A stretch of DNA of 22,998 bases, taken from the NCBI GenBank assembly GCA_023485185.1, contig JAMCZP010000372.1, forward strand, positions 1 through 22,998, in the 5' to 3' direction. The notes below the pieces were generated by a model. The model had not been told where the DNA came from. It searched no databases and worked only from the letters and a program-made list of their open reading frames with translations. This stretch comes from Gammaproteobacteria bacterium (GTDB lineage Bacteria; Pseudomonadota; Gammaproteobacteria; Pseudomonadales; Halomonadaceae). This document shows positions 9,223-17,284 of the stretch, piece after piece (positions within the stretch are counted from its first letter, which is position 1; the number at the start of each line of letters is the position of its first letter). The position numbers and the translations under genes are program-made.

Positions 9223-10514
9223 CCGAATTAGTGATTTTCGTCGGTGGCCTATTAGCTCTCATGGCTATTGGTCTACCTGTGGTAGTTTCCATCGGCGTTA
9301 CCTCGTTTATCGCCCTCGCCTTCACTGGTGCGGGAGGGTTGCCGGTCGAGCTACTGCCGCTACGCATGGTGCAAACCCTCAATAACTTTACCCTGCTGGC
9401 GATTCCGCTGTTTATTCTGGCCGCCAATATTATGAATATTGGCTCCACGACCACGCGGATTTTTGACTTTGCCACTGCCTTGGTGGGCTTTACCAAGGGC
9501 GGCCTTGGGCACGCCAACGTGGTCGCCAGTTCTATCTTTGCAACGATGTCAGGCACTGCGGTGGCCGACGCCGCGGGGCTAGGTAGCATCGAAATCAAAG
9601 CCATGAAAGAGCGTGGCTATGCGCTGGATTACTCCACCGGCATTACCGCCGCTTCCAGCGTTATTGGGCCGATTTTGCCGCCCAGTATTGCGCTGGTAGT
9701 GTACGGCTGGTTGGCCAATGTGAGTATTGGTGGACTGTTTATGGCGGGCCTGCTGCCGGGTATTTTAATGGCGCTGCTGCTGATGGGGATGACGGTACTG
9801 CTGGGTGTCACTGGCAAGGTTGTCATGCCTAAGCCGACACCCTTTGATGCCTGTGAAGTGGCGCGCACCGGTAAGCGTGCGATCTTGCCGTTAATGATGC
9901 CGGCGATCATTGTCGGTGGCATTTGGGGTGGCTTCTTCACACCCACGGAAGCAGGGGCGATTGCGTCACTCTACGCGGTCATTCTAGGCGGGTTGATCTA
10001 CCGTGATTTGAATTGGAAGGATCTCTATAACGCTTTCCGTCGCACGCTAATGTTCAGTGCCGTGATACTACTGATTATTGCGGTTTCCAGCTTTTACGGC
10101 TGGATACTCGTGCGCATGGGCATTCCCCAGGCATTGGCAGGGTATGTTGCCAGCATTGATATGCCCATGTTTGCACTACTGCTCTGCTTTGCGCTGTTCT
10201 TCCTGCTGATCGGCTGCTTTATGTCGGTGATTGAAAGCATCCTGATTTTCACCCCCATTGTGGTGCCCGCCGCGCTAAGCGCGGGGTTAGATCCGGTTCA
10301 CTTCGGTATTGTAATGGTGATTACCCTGTCAGTAGGCGTAATCACCCCGCCGTTTGGCACGGTGTTATTCTTAATGGTTGGCATCACGCGATTGCGCTAC
10401 GGTCAAGTGGTCAAGGCGATACTGCCTTTCTTACTACCTATTATTGCCACCATTTTGCTATTGATTGCGGTGCCTGGGCTGGCCACTTGGCTGCCGAGAG
10501 TGATGGGGTACTAA
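9219..10514 (+). CDS. dctM: TRAP transporter large permease (DctM family)
   Basis: A 431-residue, highly hydrophobic transporter subunit that carries the ion-coupled translocation path. Typical DctM blocks are seen: [96 protein letters not shown] and [11 protein letters not shown]. Length is normal. It overlaps dctQ by 4 nt and lies 28 nt before the aldolase gene. Confidence 0.94.
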   Translation: MTELVIFVGGLLALMAIGLPVVVSIGVTSFIALAFTGAGGLPVELLPLRMVQTLNNFTLLAIPLFILAANIMNIGSTTTRIFDFATALVGFTKGGLGHANVVASSIFATMSGTAVADAAGLGSIEIKAMKERGYALDYSTGITAASSVIGPILPPSIALVVYGWLANVSIGGLFMAGLLPGILMALLLMGMTVLLGVTGKVVMPKPTPFDACEVARTGKRAILPLMMPAIIVGGIWGGFFTPTEAGAIASLYAVILGGLIYRDLNWKDLYNAFRRTLMFSAVILLIIAVSSFYGWILVRMGIPQALAGYVASIDMPMFALLLCFALFFLLIGCFMSVIESILIFTPIVVPAALSAGLDPVHFGIVMVITLSVGVITPPFGTVLFLMVGITRLRYGQVVKAILPFLLPIIATILLLIAVPGLATWLPRVMGY

Positions 10515-10542
10515 GCTGCCTCTATTAATGAAAGGAGCTCGC

Positions 10543-11310
10543 ATGAACATGCCGCCTAACGCCTTTAAACAGCAGCTGCTGGCAGGCCATCCTCAAACCG
10601 GGATTTGGCTCGGCTTAACCAGTGCTTATACTGCTGAGATTGCCGCTACGGCAGGCTTTGACTGGCTGTTGATTGACGCGGAGCACACTCCTAATGATCT
10701 CGCCAGCTTGCTTGCTCAGTTGCAGGCGCTGGCACCCTATCACAGTCACCCGGTGGTACGACCGCCCACCGGCGATGCGGTATTAATCAAGCGCTACCTA
10801 GATATTGGCGTGCAGAACCTGCTGATTCCCATGGTAGAAACGGCTGAACAAGCCGCCGAGCTCGTCGCCACAACGCGCTACCCGCCGCGGGGTATTCGCG
10901 GCGTAGGCCATGTGCTGGCGCGCGCCTCCCGCTGGGGGCAGGCGGAAGACTATCTCTCCCGTGCCGATGATGAAATTTGTCTGATGCTGCAGGTGGAAAG
11001 CCCCCAGGCACTTGCCAACCTGGAAGCCATCGCCGCGGTAGAGGGTGTCGATGGGGTGTTTATTGGCCCGGCGGATTTGTCGGCTTCCATGGGCCACCTT
11101 GGTAATGCTAGCCACCCCGACGTGACAGCGGCCATTAGCGATGCCATCACCAAAATATGTGCTGCAGGCAAGGCTGCGGGAATTGTTACGGTAGACGAGC
11201 AGGCCGCCCGCGGCTATTTAGCGGCGGGCTGTACCTTCGTTGGCGTGGGGATCGATACGCTGCTGTATGCCAATGCTTTGCGTGGCCTGGCAGAGCGTTT
11301 CAGACAGTGA
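10543..11310 (+). CDS. HpcH/HpaI family class II pyruvate-dependent aldolase
   Basis: A 255-residue aldolase that cleaves 2-keto-4-hydroxy acids to pyruvate and an aldehyde using a divalent metal. Residues matching E. coli HpaI, with an offset of three, are D45 and H48 in DAEHTPND, R73 in VVRPP, D87, E152 in QVES and D178 in GPADLS. The ATG at 10543 follows AAAGGAG. An ATG 15 nt upstream lacks its own ribosome site. Relatives include 4-hydroxy-2-oxoheptanedioate aldolase, GarL and RhmA (2-keto-3-deoxy-L-rhamnonate aldolase). As the last gene of a TRAP operon it probably splits the imported acid or its derivative. It could also cleave the product of the fuconate dehydratase encoded nearby. Confidence 0.92.
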   Translation: MNMPPNAFKQQLLAGHPQTGIWLGLTSAYTAEIAATAGFDWLLIDAEHTPNDLASLLAQLQALAPYHSHPVVRPPTGDAVLIKRYLDIGVQNLLIPMVETAEQAAELVATTRYPPRGIRGVGHVLARASRWGQAEDYLSRADDEICLMLQVESPQALANLEAIAAVEGVDGVFIGPADLSASMGHLGNASHPDVTAAISDAITKICAAGKAAGIVTVDEQAARGYLAAGCTFVGVGIDTLLYANALRGLAERFRQ

Positions 11311-11336
11311 CCAACCAAAACTGAATGAGGCACCAA

Positions 11337-11356
11337 GCTGGGGATTACTCCCCAGC
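11337..11356. terminator. Hairpin at convergent gene ends (possible bidirectional terminator)
   Basis: GCTGGGGA (11337-11344), loop TTAC, TCCCCAGC (11349-11356): a perfect 8-bp stem in the 34-bp gap between the aldolase and the opposing FAD enzyme. It overlaps the FAD enzyme's stop codon. Neither side has an immediate T run, so termination is uncertain. Confidence 0.4.
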
Positions 11357-12769
11357 AGGCAATATCCTTCCTGGGTTCATCAACCCCTTGGGGTCGAAAA
11401 GAGCTTTCACACCGCTGATCAACTCCCTTTCAATGGGCGATAGCCGCGCCAGGTACGGTGCTTGCTTGGTGCGGCCAATGCCGTGTTCGGCGCTGATGCT
11501 GCCGTGGAAGTCATCCAGCACCTCAAACAGCCGCTCTTCCAGGTCATGCAGGTGGGCTTTCTTATCGCTATCCGCCATTGCTGTGGGCGGCAGAATGTTG
11601 AAGTGCAGGTTGCCGTCGCCCACATGGCCATAGGCGATAATTTCGCACTCGGGAGAAGCGGCCATGACCACTTCGCTTGCGCGTGTGACGAAGTCGGGAA
11701 TTGCCGAGATGGGCACCGAGATATCGGTGCGCAGATGCTCGCCGCGTCGTCGTTGGCCTTCCAACATACTTTCGCGGAATTGCCATAGCTGGGCGGACTG
11801 GGTGTCGCTGGATGCCAGCGCGCCATCCAGCACCAGCTCGCGCTCCATGCCGGTTTCAAGTAGCTGTTCCAGCATTGCACCTAGATCCACTGGCCCCGTA
11901 GCCGCAACTTCCATTAGCACGTACCAGGGGTAGGCGCTCTCCATTGGGTCGCGCAGTTCAGGTGTTGCTTCGATTGCTAGCTCAATGCAGCGGCGGGGAA
12001 TCAGTTCGAAAGCGGTCAACAGATCGCAGCACTCCCGGCGGGCCAAACCATAAAGGTCAATCACCGCCTGAACGGAGGGTAGACCCAGCAGCGCGGTACG
12101 ATTCTGGGTCGGGCGTGGTGAGAGCTTGAGTACCGCGCCGGTCACAATGCCCAGGGTGCCTTCGCTGCCTAAAAATAGCTGCTGAAGATCGTAGCCGCGG
12201 TTGTCTTTATGTAGCGCGTTAAGACTTTCCCAGACGCGGCCGTCAGGCAGAACCACTTCAAGCCCCAGCACCAGCTCGCGCATCATGCCGTAGCGCAGCA
12301 CGTTAAGCCCGCCTGCGTTGGTGGCGATATTGCCGCCGATCTGACAGCTGCCCTGAGCGCCAAGCGAGAGCGGAAAGTCGCAGTCATGCTCAAAAGCCGC
12401 CAGCTTAACGTTTTCGAGAATACAGCCCGCATCTACGGTGATGGTGAAATTAACCGGATCAATCACGCGCACGCTATTTAAGCGCTCTAGGCTGATTACC
12501 AGCTCCTGACCGCTTGCAGCGGGCAAGGCGCCGGCCACCAAGCCGCTATGGCCACCCTGAGGCGTCATTGCGACGCCTTGCTCATAGCAGCGCTTCACTA
12601 CTTCGGCGACTTCTGCAGTAGTTGCCGGGCGTGCCACCGCCAGCGGCATGCCCAACGTATCGCCTGCCCAGTCGCTAACGTAGCGCGCCATAACATCCGA
12701 TTCGCGGACTAAACCCCGCTCACCGAGCAGGGTAGTTAGTTCATTTAGAAACGTAGTGGTGTCTGTCAT
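11345..12769 (-). CDS. FAD-linked 2-hydroxyacid dehydrogenase (GlcD / D-2-hydroxyglutarate dehydrogenase-like)
   Basis: A 474-residue flavoprotein. It has an N-terminal PF01565-type FAD-binding domain (VARPATTAEVAEVVKRC; TPQGGHSGLVAGA at 69-81; LGAQGSCQIGGNIATNAGGLNVLRYG; LGSEGTLGIVTGA). It also has a C-terminal FAD-oxidase domain with YGHVGDGNLHFNI (about 380-392) and EHGIGRTK (428-435). The family oxidises D-lactate, D-2-hydroxyglutarate, glycolate and similar acids, passing electrons to the respiratory chain. Its ATG overlaps the stop of the fuconate dehydratase by one base (TAATG), so the two are translationally coupled. In this setting it may oxidise lactate or another 2-hydroxyacid released by sugar-acid cleavage. 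The stereochemistry is a caveat, since L-fuconate would give L-lactate while most relatives prefer D-acids. Confidence 0.88.
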   Translation of the reverse strand: MTDTTTFLNELTTLLGERGLVRESDVMARYVSDWAGDTLGMPLAVARPATTAEVAEVVKRCYEQGVAMTPQGGHSGLVAGALPAASGQELVISLERLNSVRVIDPVNFTITVDAGCILENVKLAAFEHDCDFPLSLGAQGSCQIGGNIATNAGGLNVLRYGMMRELVLGLEVVLPDGRVWESLNALHKDNRGYDLQQLFLGSEGTLGIVTGAVLKLSPRPTQNRTALLGLPSVQAVIDLYGLARRECCDLLTAFELIPRRCIELAIEATPELRDPMESAYPWYVLMEVAATGPVDLGAMLEQLLETGMERELVLDGALASSDTQSAQLWQFRESMLEGQRRRGEHLRTDISVPISAIPDFVTRASEVVMAASPECEIIAYGHVGDGNLHFNILPPTAMADSDKKAHLHDLEERLFEVLDDFHGSISAEHGIGRTKQAPYLARLSPIERELISGVKALFDPKGLMNPGRILPAGE

Positions 12770-14070
12770 TAATGCTCTTCCTGCCAGGCCGCACCCTCGG
12801 GGTAGCGGTGCTGTGCTTGGGATTCCGTGTGCATGGCGATACTGTAACCCGGCGCCTCAGGCACCTGGTAGCGGCCACGGTTGATGACTACCGGGTCGAT
12901 AAAGTGCTCGTGAAGGTGGTCTACGTACTCAAGCACACGGCCTTCAAGGCTGCCGGATACCGCAATGTAGTCGAATAGAGAGATATGTTGGGTGTACTCG
13001 CATAGCCCAACCCCGCCGCCGTGGGGGCAAATCGGCACGCCGAATTTAGCCGCCATTAGTACCACTAAAATGACTTCATTAAGCCCACCCAAGCGCGCCG
13101 CATCAAGCTGGCAATAGTCAATGGCATCCGCTTGGAAGAACTGCTTAAACATCACTTTGTTGTGGCAGTGTTCGCCAGTGGCAACGCCGATAGGCGCAAC
13201 GCGGTGGCGGATTTCAGCGTGGCCAAGAATATCGTCAGGGCTGGTGGGCTCTTCGATCCACAGTGGATCAAATTCTGCCAATCGGCGCATCTTGGTAATT
13301 GTCTCGTCGACTTCCCACACCTGATTGGCGTCCATCATCAGCACGTTGTCCCAGCCGATCTCATCGCGCAGCAGCGCCGCTCGGCGGGCATCCTCTTCGA
13401 TATCACCGCCAATCTTCTGCTTAAAGTGGGTCCAGCCTTCGGCTAGTGCTTCACGGGCAAGGCCGCGCACTTTCTCGTCGCTATAACCCAGCCAGCCGGC
13501 GGAAGTGGTGTAGCCAGGGTAGCCATCGCGGCGCATTTCAGCTTCCCGCGCGGCTTTGCCAGAGGATTGGCGGCGCAGCAAACAGATCGCTTCTTCGGGG
13601 GTTAACGCATCGGTGACAAAACGGAAATCAAGGCAGCGCACCAGTTGCTCCGGCGTCATATCCACCAGTAGCTTCCACACCGGCTTGCCCTCTTTTTTCG
13701 CCCACATATCCCATACGGCGTTGACGATGGCGGCGGTCGCCAGGTGAATGGCGCCTTTATCGGGGCCAATCCAGCGCAGTTGACTATCGCCGGTAATTTC
13801 CCGCCAGAAGGTGCCCATATTGTCGGTAATCGAGGCCAGCGTGCGACCCTCAATCAGTGGTGCTAAGGAGTGCAGCGCGGTGACCACAATCTCGTTGCCG
13901 CGACCAATGGTAAAGGTCAAGCCGTGCCCTTCGGGGCTGCCGTCATCGGTGTGCAGGATGACGTAAGCGGCGGAGTAGTCTGGCGCCGCGTTCATGGCAT
14001 CCGAGCCATCTAGTGAGCGCGAGGTGGGAAAGCGAATATCCTGGATCTCGACGCGAGTAATTGTTGTCAT
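12769..14070 (-). CDS. L-fuconate dehydratase (enolase superfamily)
   Basis: A 433-residue mandelate-racemase-type enolase superfamily enzyme, converting L-fuconate to 2-keto-3-deoxy-L-fuconate. The assignment rests on full-length resemblance to FucD/ENOSF1: FTIGRGNEIV, SQLRWIGPDKGAIHLA, VRCLDFRFVTDALTPEEA, YTTSAGWLGY and PTSPDDILGHA. All active-site residues sit one position before those of Xanthomonas FucD: the KxK motif K217/K219, metal ligands D247, E273 and E300, and the D323/H350 dyad (CPHGGGVGL). Most relatives have PHAGGVGL, so the Ala-to-Gly change is small but visible. AAGGAGA precedes ATG 14070. It lies between an FAH-family gene (47-bp gap) and the FAD enzyme. Side activity on D-arabinonate or L-galactonate is known for the family. 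Confidence 0.92.
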   Translation of the reverse strand: MTTITRVEIQDIRFPTSRSLDGSDAMNAAPDYSAAYVILHTDDGSPEGHGLTFTIGRGNEIVVTALHSLAPLIEGRTLASITDNMGTFWREITGDSQLRWIGPDKGAIHLATAAIVNAVWDMWAKKEGKPVWKLLVDMTPEQLVRCLDFRFVTDALTPEEAICLLRRQSSGKAAREAEMRRDGYPGYTTSAGWLGYSDEKVRGLAREALAEGWTHFKQKIGGDIEEDARRAALLRDEIGWDNVLMMDANQVWEVDETITKMRRLAEFDPLWIEEPTSPDDILGHAEIRHRVAPIGVATGEHCHNKVMFKQFFQADAIDYCQLDAARLGGLNEVILVVLMAAKFGVPICPHGGGVGLCEYTQHISLFDYIAVSGSLEGRVLEYVDHLHEHFIDPVVINRGRYQVPEAPGYSIAMHTESQAQHRYPEGAAWQEEH

Positions 14071-14117
14071 TGTGCTCTCCTTGTCGGTGCGGTTGAGTGG
14101 CGTATGAGGTGGCTGAA

Positions 14118-15281
14118 TCAGCGGCGCGCTAAGTGGCGCATCAGCTCGCGAATGCCGTAGGTCCAGGGCGGCAACTGATCGCTTCTGCCTACCGAATTAA
14201 CCAGGGCGCCAAGGGCGGGTGTGGTGATAGTGACGCGATCTCCCAGGTGATGGGTGAACCCTTGGCCTTTACCGTCGCGGTCTTGAATCGGCGAGAACAT
14301 GGTGCCGAGGAACAGCATAAAACCGTCGGGGTATTGATGGTGCTCGCCGATGGTTTGGCTAACTAAGTCCAGCGGGTCGCGACTGATCTCGCGCATATCG
14401 CTCTCGCCTTGCAACAGGAAGTCGTCATCCCCACCTTCGATGCGCAGCGCTACTTGGCAATTGCGCACACTGTCGATAGTAAAGTGGTCATCAAATAGGC
14501 GAATGAAAGGGCCAATGGAGCAGGAGGCATTGTTATCTTTCGCCTTGCCAAGCAGCAGGGCGCTACGGCCTTCGACATCGCGCAGGTTGACGTCGTTGCC
14601 CAGAGTGGCACCACGCACCTGACCGCGGCTATCGACTGCCAGCACAATTTCCGGCTCGGGATTATTCCACTGAGAGGATGGGTGCAAGCCTACTGTCGTG
14701 CCAAAACCTACCGATGAAAGCGGCTGGGCTTTGGTAAATACTTCCGCATCGGGGCCGATGCCCACTTCCATATACTGTGACCAGCCACCGCGGGCTTGAA
14801 GTGCTGTTTTGAGCGCCATCGCCTCATCAGAGCCCGGCTTGATTTTTGAAAGATCAGTGCCGATCAACGCCTGTAGGTCATCGCGTAATTCAACGGCCTT
14901 GGTTGGATCGCCTCCTGCCTGCTCCTCAATCACGCGTTCTAACAGACTAACCGCAAAGGTAACGCCACATGCTTTAACGGCCTGCACATCACAGGGCGCG
15001 AGTAGATAGGGTGCTTGCGGCGAGGAAAGCTGGGAGTTCGCTATTAATGATTCTACGCTGCCCAGATTGGAGCCCTTGGCACTCTGCACAATCGATAGCA
15101 CATCGTCGCGCTCAAGCAGGTCAGCCATGGTCGGGCCATGCTCAGTAATATCAATGACCTGGCCATCGCGTACAGTCACCAAGGCAGGGCCGGGGTGAGC
15201 GCCTTCTAACCATACGCGACCGACCAGTAGCGCATTATCCAGGTCATGGGGCAGGGAGTCAGTCAGGGAAAGTGGGTTCAT
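14118..15281 (-). CDS. Fumarylacetoacetate hydrolase (FAH) family protein, sugar-acid catabolic type
   Basis: A 387-residue FAH-superfamily enzyme of the long (about 390-residue) subgroup found in sugar-acid operons. Metal-binding acids are visible at E180, E209/E211 (NNPEPEIVLAV) and D230 (GNDVNLRD). The C-terminus has GTMFSPIQDRDGKGQGFTHHLGDRVTITTPALGALVN. Relatives include 2-keto-3-deoxy-D-pentonate dehydratases (XylX type) and 2,4-diketo-3-deoxy-L-rhamnonate/fuconate hydrolases. Next to a fuconate dehydratase and divergent from an SDR, the hydrolase role (giving pyruvate plus lactate) fits best. No aldehyde dehydrogenase is present to support the dehydratase route to 2-oxoglutarate. ATG 15281 follows TGGAGG. 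It is the first gene of a three-gene minus-strand operon. Confidence 0.85.
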   Translation of the reverse strand: MNPLSLTDSLPHDLDNALLVGRVWLEGAHPGPALVTVRDGQVIDITEHGPTMADLLERDDVLSIVQSAKGSNLGSVESLIANSQLSSPQAPYLLAPCDVQAVKACGVTFAVSLLERVIEEQAGGDPTKAVELRDDLQALIGTDLSKIKPGSDEAMALKTALQARGGWSQYMEVGIGPDAEVFTKAQPLSSVGFGTTVGLHPSSQWNNPEPEIVLAVDSRGQVRGATLGNDVNLRDVEGRSALLLGKAKDNNASCSIGPFIRLFDDHFTIDSVRNCQVALRIEGGDDDFLLQGESDMREISRDPLDLVSQTIGEHHQYPDGFMLFLGTMFSPIQDRDGKGQGFTHHLGDRVTITTPALGALVNSVGRSDQLPPWTYGIRELMRHLARR

Positions 15282-15521
15282 ATACGCCTCCAGGTAGTTA
15301 AAAATTGTTGTTAGTCATCGTTTTTAGCGGTGGTATGCGATTGGCGGTTAATACGCCATCGCCTATCATGTTATAGATGTTGTGTTGTATGACAGGTATG
15401 CCAGTTAATTGCCTACTCTAGCGCACCGTTCTATTTCGGGTCGATAGTTAAATCGGCCTAGATGAAGGTGTTTTGCTGAACAGAGCGATTAGAAAAACAA
15501 AAAAGTGTTAAGGAGAATTGC
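15282..15521. other. Divergent promoter region between the two sugar-acid operons
   Basis: A 240-bp intergenic region separating the FAH-first operon (minus) from the SDR-first operon (plus). It carries one copy of the repeated operator-like motif at 15387-15401. An AT-rich TATAAC on the minus strand (15375-15370) is a possible -10, but no good -35 accompanies it. AAGGAG lies just before the SDR ATG. Control of both directions from one site is plausible. Confidence 0.55.
15387..15401 (+). promoter_or_regulatory. Candidate GntR-type operator, copy b (divergent sugar-acid operons)
   Basis: GTATGACAGGTATGC matches the motif found before the ABC operon and the second TRAP operon. It shares TTGTATGACA exactly with copy a, including two bases outside the 15-mer. 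It lies 106 bp before the FAH gene start and 121 bp before the SDR start. Confidence 0.5.
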
Positions 15522-16286
15522 ATGTTAGACGAGTGGAAAGGTAAGCGCGTATTGATTACCGGTGCCAGTCGCGGCATAGGCGCGGCGGTCGCTAAACAAC
15601 TCGGTGCGTTGGGAGCACATGTCGCGGTGCACTATCACAGCAGTGAAGCGCCTGCCGAAGCGGTAGCCCAGGCTATTCGCGATGCTGGCGGCGACGCCTT
15701 TACGCTGCAAGCCGACGTCAGCCATACCAGTGAAACCCAACAACTGGTTGATAAGGCCGCCGAGCGTCTGGGCGGTTTAGATCTGTTGATCAATAACGCG
15801 GGAGACATGATGGGCCGGGTTGGCTTAGATGAGATGGACGATGATCAGTACGACCGGGTTATGGATCTCAATGTACGCTCAGTGATCATGGCCAGCCGAG
15901 CAGCGCTGCCGCATTTTCGCCGCGCTGGGGGCGGGAATATTATTCATACCACTTCGATTGCCGCGCGTAACGGGGGAGGCGGTGGTGCGGGGCTATATGC
16001 GTCGGCCAAAGGGTTTGTGAGCACGGTTACGCGCAATATGGCCAAGGAACTGGCGGGCGATAATGTTCGCGTTAACGCCGTGGCACCCGGCACCATTGCC
16101 ACTGATTTTCATGAGCGCCACTCAAGCGATGCTCATCTAAATGCCGCTCGGGCATCGATTCCCATGGGCCGTTTGGGGACGGCGGAAGAGTGTGTCGGCG
16201 CTTATGTTTTTCTTGGCACCGACACATTAAGTGGCTATGTCACCGGCCAAATTATTGAGGTCAACGGCGGGCAGTTAATGCCATGA
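15522..16286 (+). CDS. SDR family oxidoreductase (FabG-like; candidate sugar-acid dehydrogenase)
   Basis: A 254-residue classical SDR with TGASRGIG (13-20), NNAG (91-94), N117, and the catalytic S145, Y159, K163 (YASAK). The C-terminus GYVTGQIIEVNGGQLMP is typical. AAGGAG precedes the ATG. Its TGA overlaps the pdxA-like start (ATGA), and it diverges from the FAH/fuconate-dehydratase operon with a shared operator-like site. Candidate roles are oxidation of 2-keto-3-deoxy-L-fuconate at C4, giving the substrate of the FAH enzyme, or oxidation of a sugar such as L-fucose. A glycine run (ARNGGGGGAG) between S145 and Y159 is longer than usual and may shape the substrate pocket. It is unlikely to serve fatty-acid synthesis, because no fab genes are near. 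Confidence 0.88.
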   Translation: MLDEWKGKRVLITGASRGIGAAVAKQLGALGAHVAVHYHSSEAPAEAVAQAIRDAGGDAFTLQADVSHTSETQQLVDKAAERLGGLDLLINNAGDMMGRVGLDEMDDDQYDRVMDLNVRSVIMASRAALPHFRRAGGGNIIHTTSIAARNGGGGGAGLYASAKGFVSTVTRNMAKELAGDNVRVNAVAPGTIATDFHERHSSDAHLNAARASIPMGRLGTAEECVGAYVFLGTDTLSGYVTGQIIEVNGGQLMP

Positions 16287-17284
16287 ATAGCTCCCTACGC
16301 TGTTATGAAATTGCTATCACGATGGGCGACCCCGCCGGTATCGGCCCAGAGATTATTTGCCGTGCGCTAAGCGCCATGTCGCCCGCTGAGCGGGCCACTG
16401 CCATGGTGGTCGGTGATCCGGCTATTTTTCGCCGCGCAGCGACGAGCATTGGCGCCGAGCTTGAGTTTGTACCGTTGGAACAGGTAGAACGCGGTAACGA
16501 TTGTGTGGCGGTGGCTATGGTCGAGGCGCCAGAGGGCCTCGACATTCCCGATGGTAAGATCAGTGCCGCTGCGGGCGATATGGCGTTTCGCTGCGTTCAC
16601 AAAGCCGTTGAGCTTGTACAGGCAGGGCGAGCACAGGTGATTGTCACTGCCCCGCTGAACAAAGCGGCGCTGCATGAAGCAGGTCACCACTATGATGGTC
16701 ACACCGGCATGCTGGCATCGCTGACTAGCGCGCCCTCATCGTTCATGCTGCTGGCCTCTGAAACGCTCTCAACGCTGCATGTTTCCACCCACGTTTCGCT
16801 GCGAGATGCCATTGATCGGGTCACCCCCGAGCGCATTATTGCCACGGTTGAAGCCGGACATGCGCACTTGGTGGCATTGGGATTAGCTAGGCCGCGTATC
16901 GCTGTTGCGGGGCTTAATCCACACTGCGGTGAAGGCGGTATTTTTGGCGACGAAGATAGCCGCTGTATCGCCCCGGCGGTTGCGCGCTTACGGGAACGGG
17001 GATTCGATGTGAGCGGGCCGATCTCAGCGGATACGGTGTTTTACCGTGCCTCGAAAGGTGAGTTCGATTTGGTCATCGCTCAGTATCACGACCAGGGGCA
17101 TATCCCCGTCAAGCTGATCGCCTTCGATACTACCGTGAACGTTAGCCTAGGGCTGCCGCTTCAGCGCACCTCAGTGGATCACGGCACTGCCTTTGATATT
17201 GCTTGGCAGGGTAAAGCCGATGCCACCAATATGGGGTCGGCGATTGCCTATGCACGGCGGCTAGCCAGCGGCGCTAAAGCATGA
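16283..17284 (+). CDS. PdxA2-type 4-phospho-threonate/erythronate 3-dehydrogenase
   Basis: A 333-residue PdxA-family NAD-dependent metal dehydrogenase. ITMGDPAGIGPE lies at the N-terminus. Metal-ligand histidines H170, H214 (GLNPHCGEGG) and H269 (QYHDQGHIPVK) keep almost the spacing of E. coli PdxA H166/H211/H266. The substrate-binding HT pair is at 140-141. It is fused by 4-nt overlaps between the SDR and a DUF1537 kinase. In the D-threonate pathway PdxA2 oxidises 4-phospho-D-threonate, giving dihydroxyacetone phosphate and CO2. It is therefore named for the catabolic paralogue, not for vitamin B6 synthesis. Whether the acid is D-threonate, D-erythronate or another C4 acid cannot be told from the sequence. 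Confidence 0.9.
   Translation: MNSSLRCYEIAITMGDPAGIGPEIICRALSAMSPAERATAMVVGDPAIFRRAATSIGAELEFVPLEQVERGNDCVAVAMVEAPEGLDIPDGKISAAAGDMAFRCVHKAVELVQAGRAQVIVTAPLNKAALHEAGHHYDGHTGMLASLTSAPSSFMLLASETLSTLHVSTHVSLRDAIDRVTPERIIATVEAGHAHLVALGLARPRIAVAGLNPHCGEGGIFGDEDSRCIAPAVARLRERGFDVSGPISADTVFYRASKGEFDLVIAQYHDQGHIPVKLIAFDTTVNVSLGLPLQRTSVDHGTAFDIAWQGKADATNMGSAIAYARRLASGAKA

Noticed and set aside
14102..14116. A fourth copy of the GTATGA operator motif
   Set aside because: Only GTATGA matches. The second half (GGTGGCT) does not, and it lies in a 47-bp gap inside an operon.
14118..15281. Tyrosine-pathway fumarylacetoacetase
   Set aside because: No homogentisate dioxygenase or maleylacetoacetate isomerase is near, and the sequence resembles the sugar-acid subgroup of the superfamily.
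15522..16286. FabG of fatty-acid synthesis
   Set aside because: No acyl carrier protein or other fab genes are near, and the 4-nt overlap with PdxA2 and shared operator region point to acid-sugar catabolism.
16283..17284. Vitamin B6 biosynthesis gene pdxA
   Set aside because: It overlaps a DUF1537 kinase and an SDR in a catabolic operon with a TRAP transporter. The usual pdxA neighbours (surA, ksgA) are absent, and PdxA2 is the better reading.
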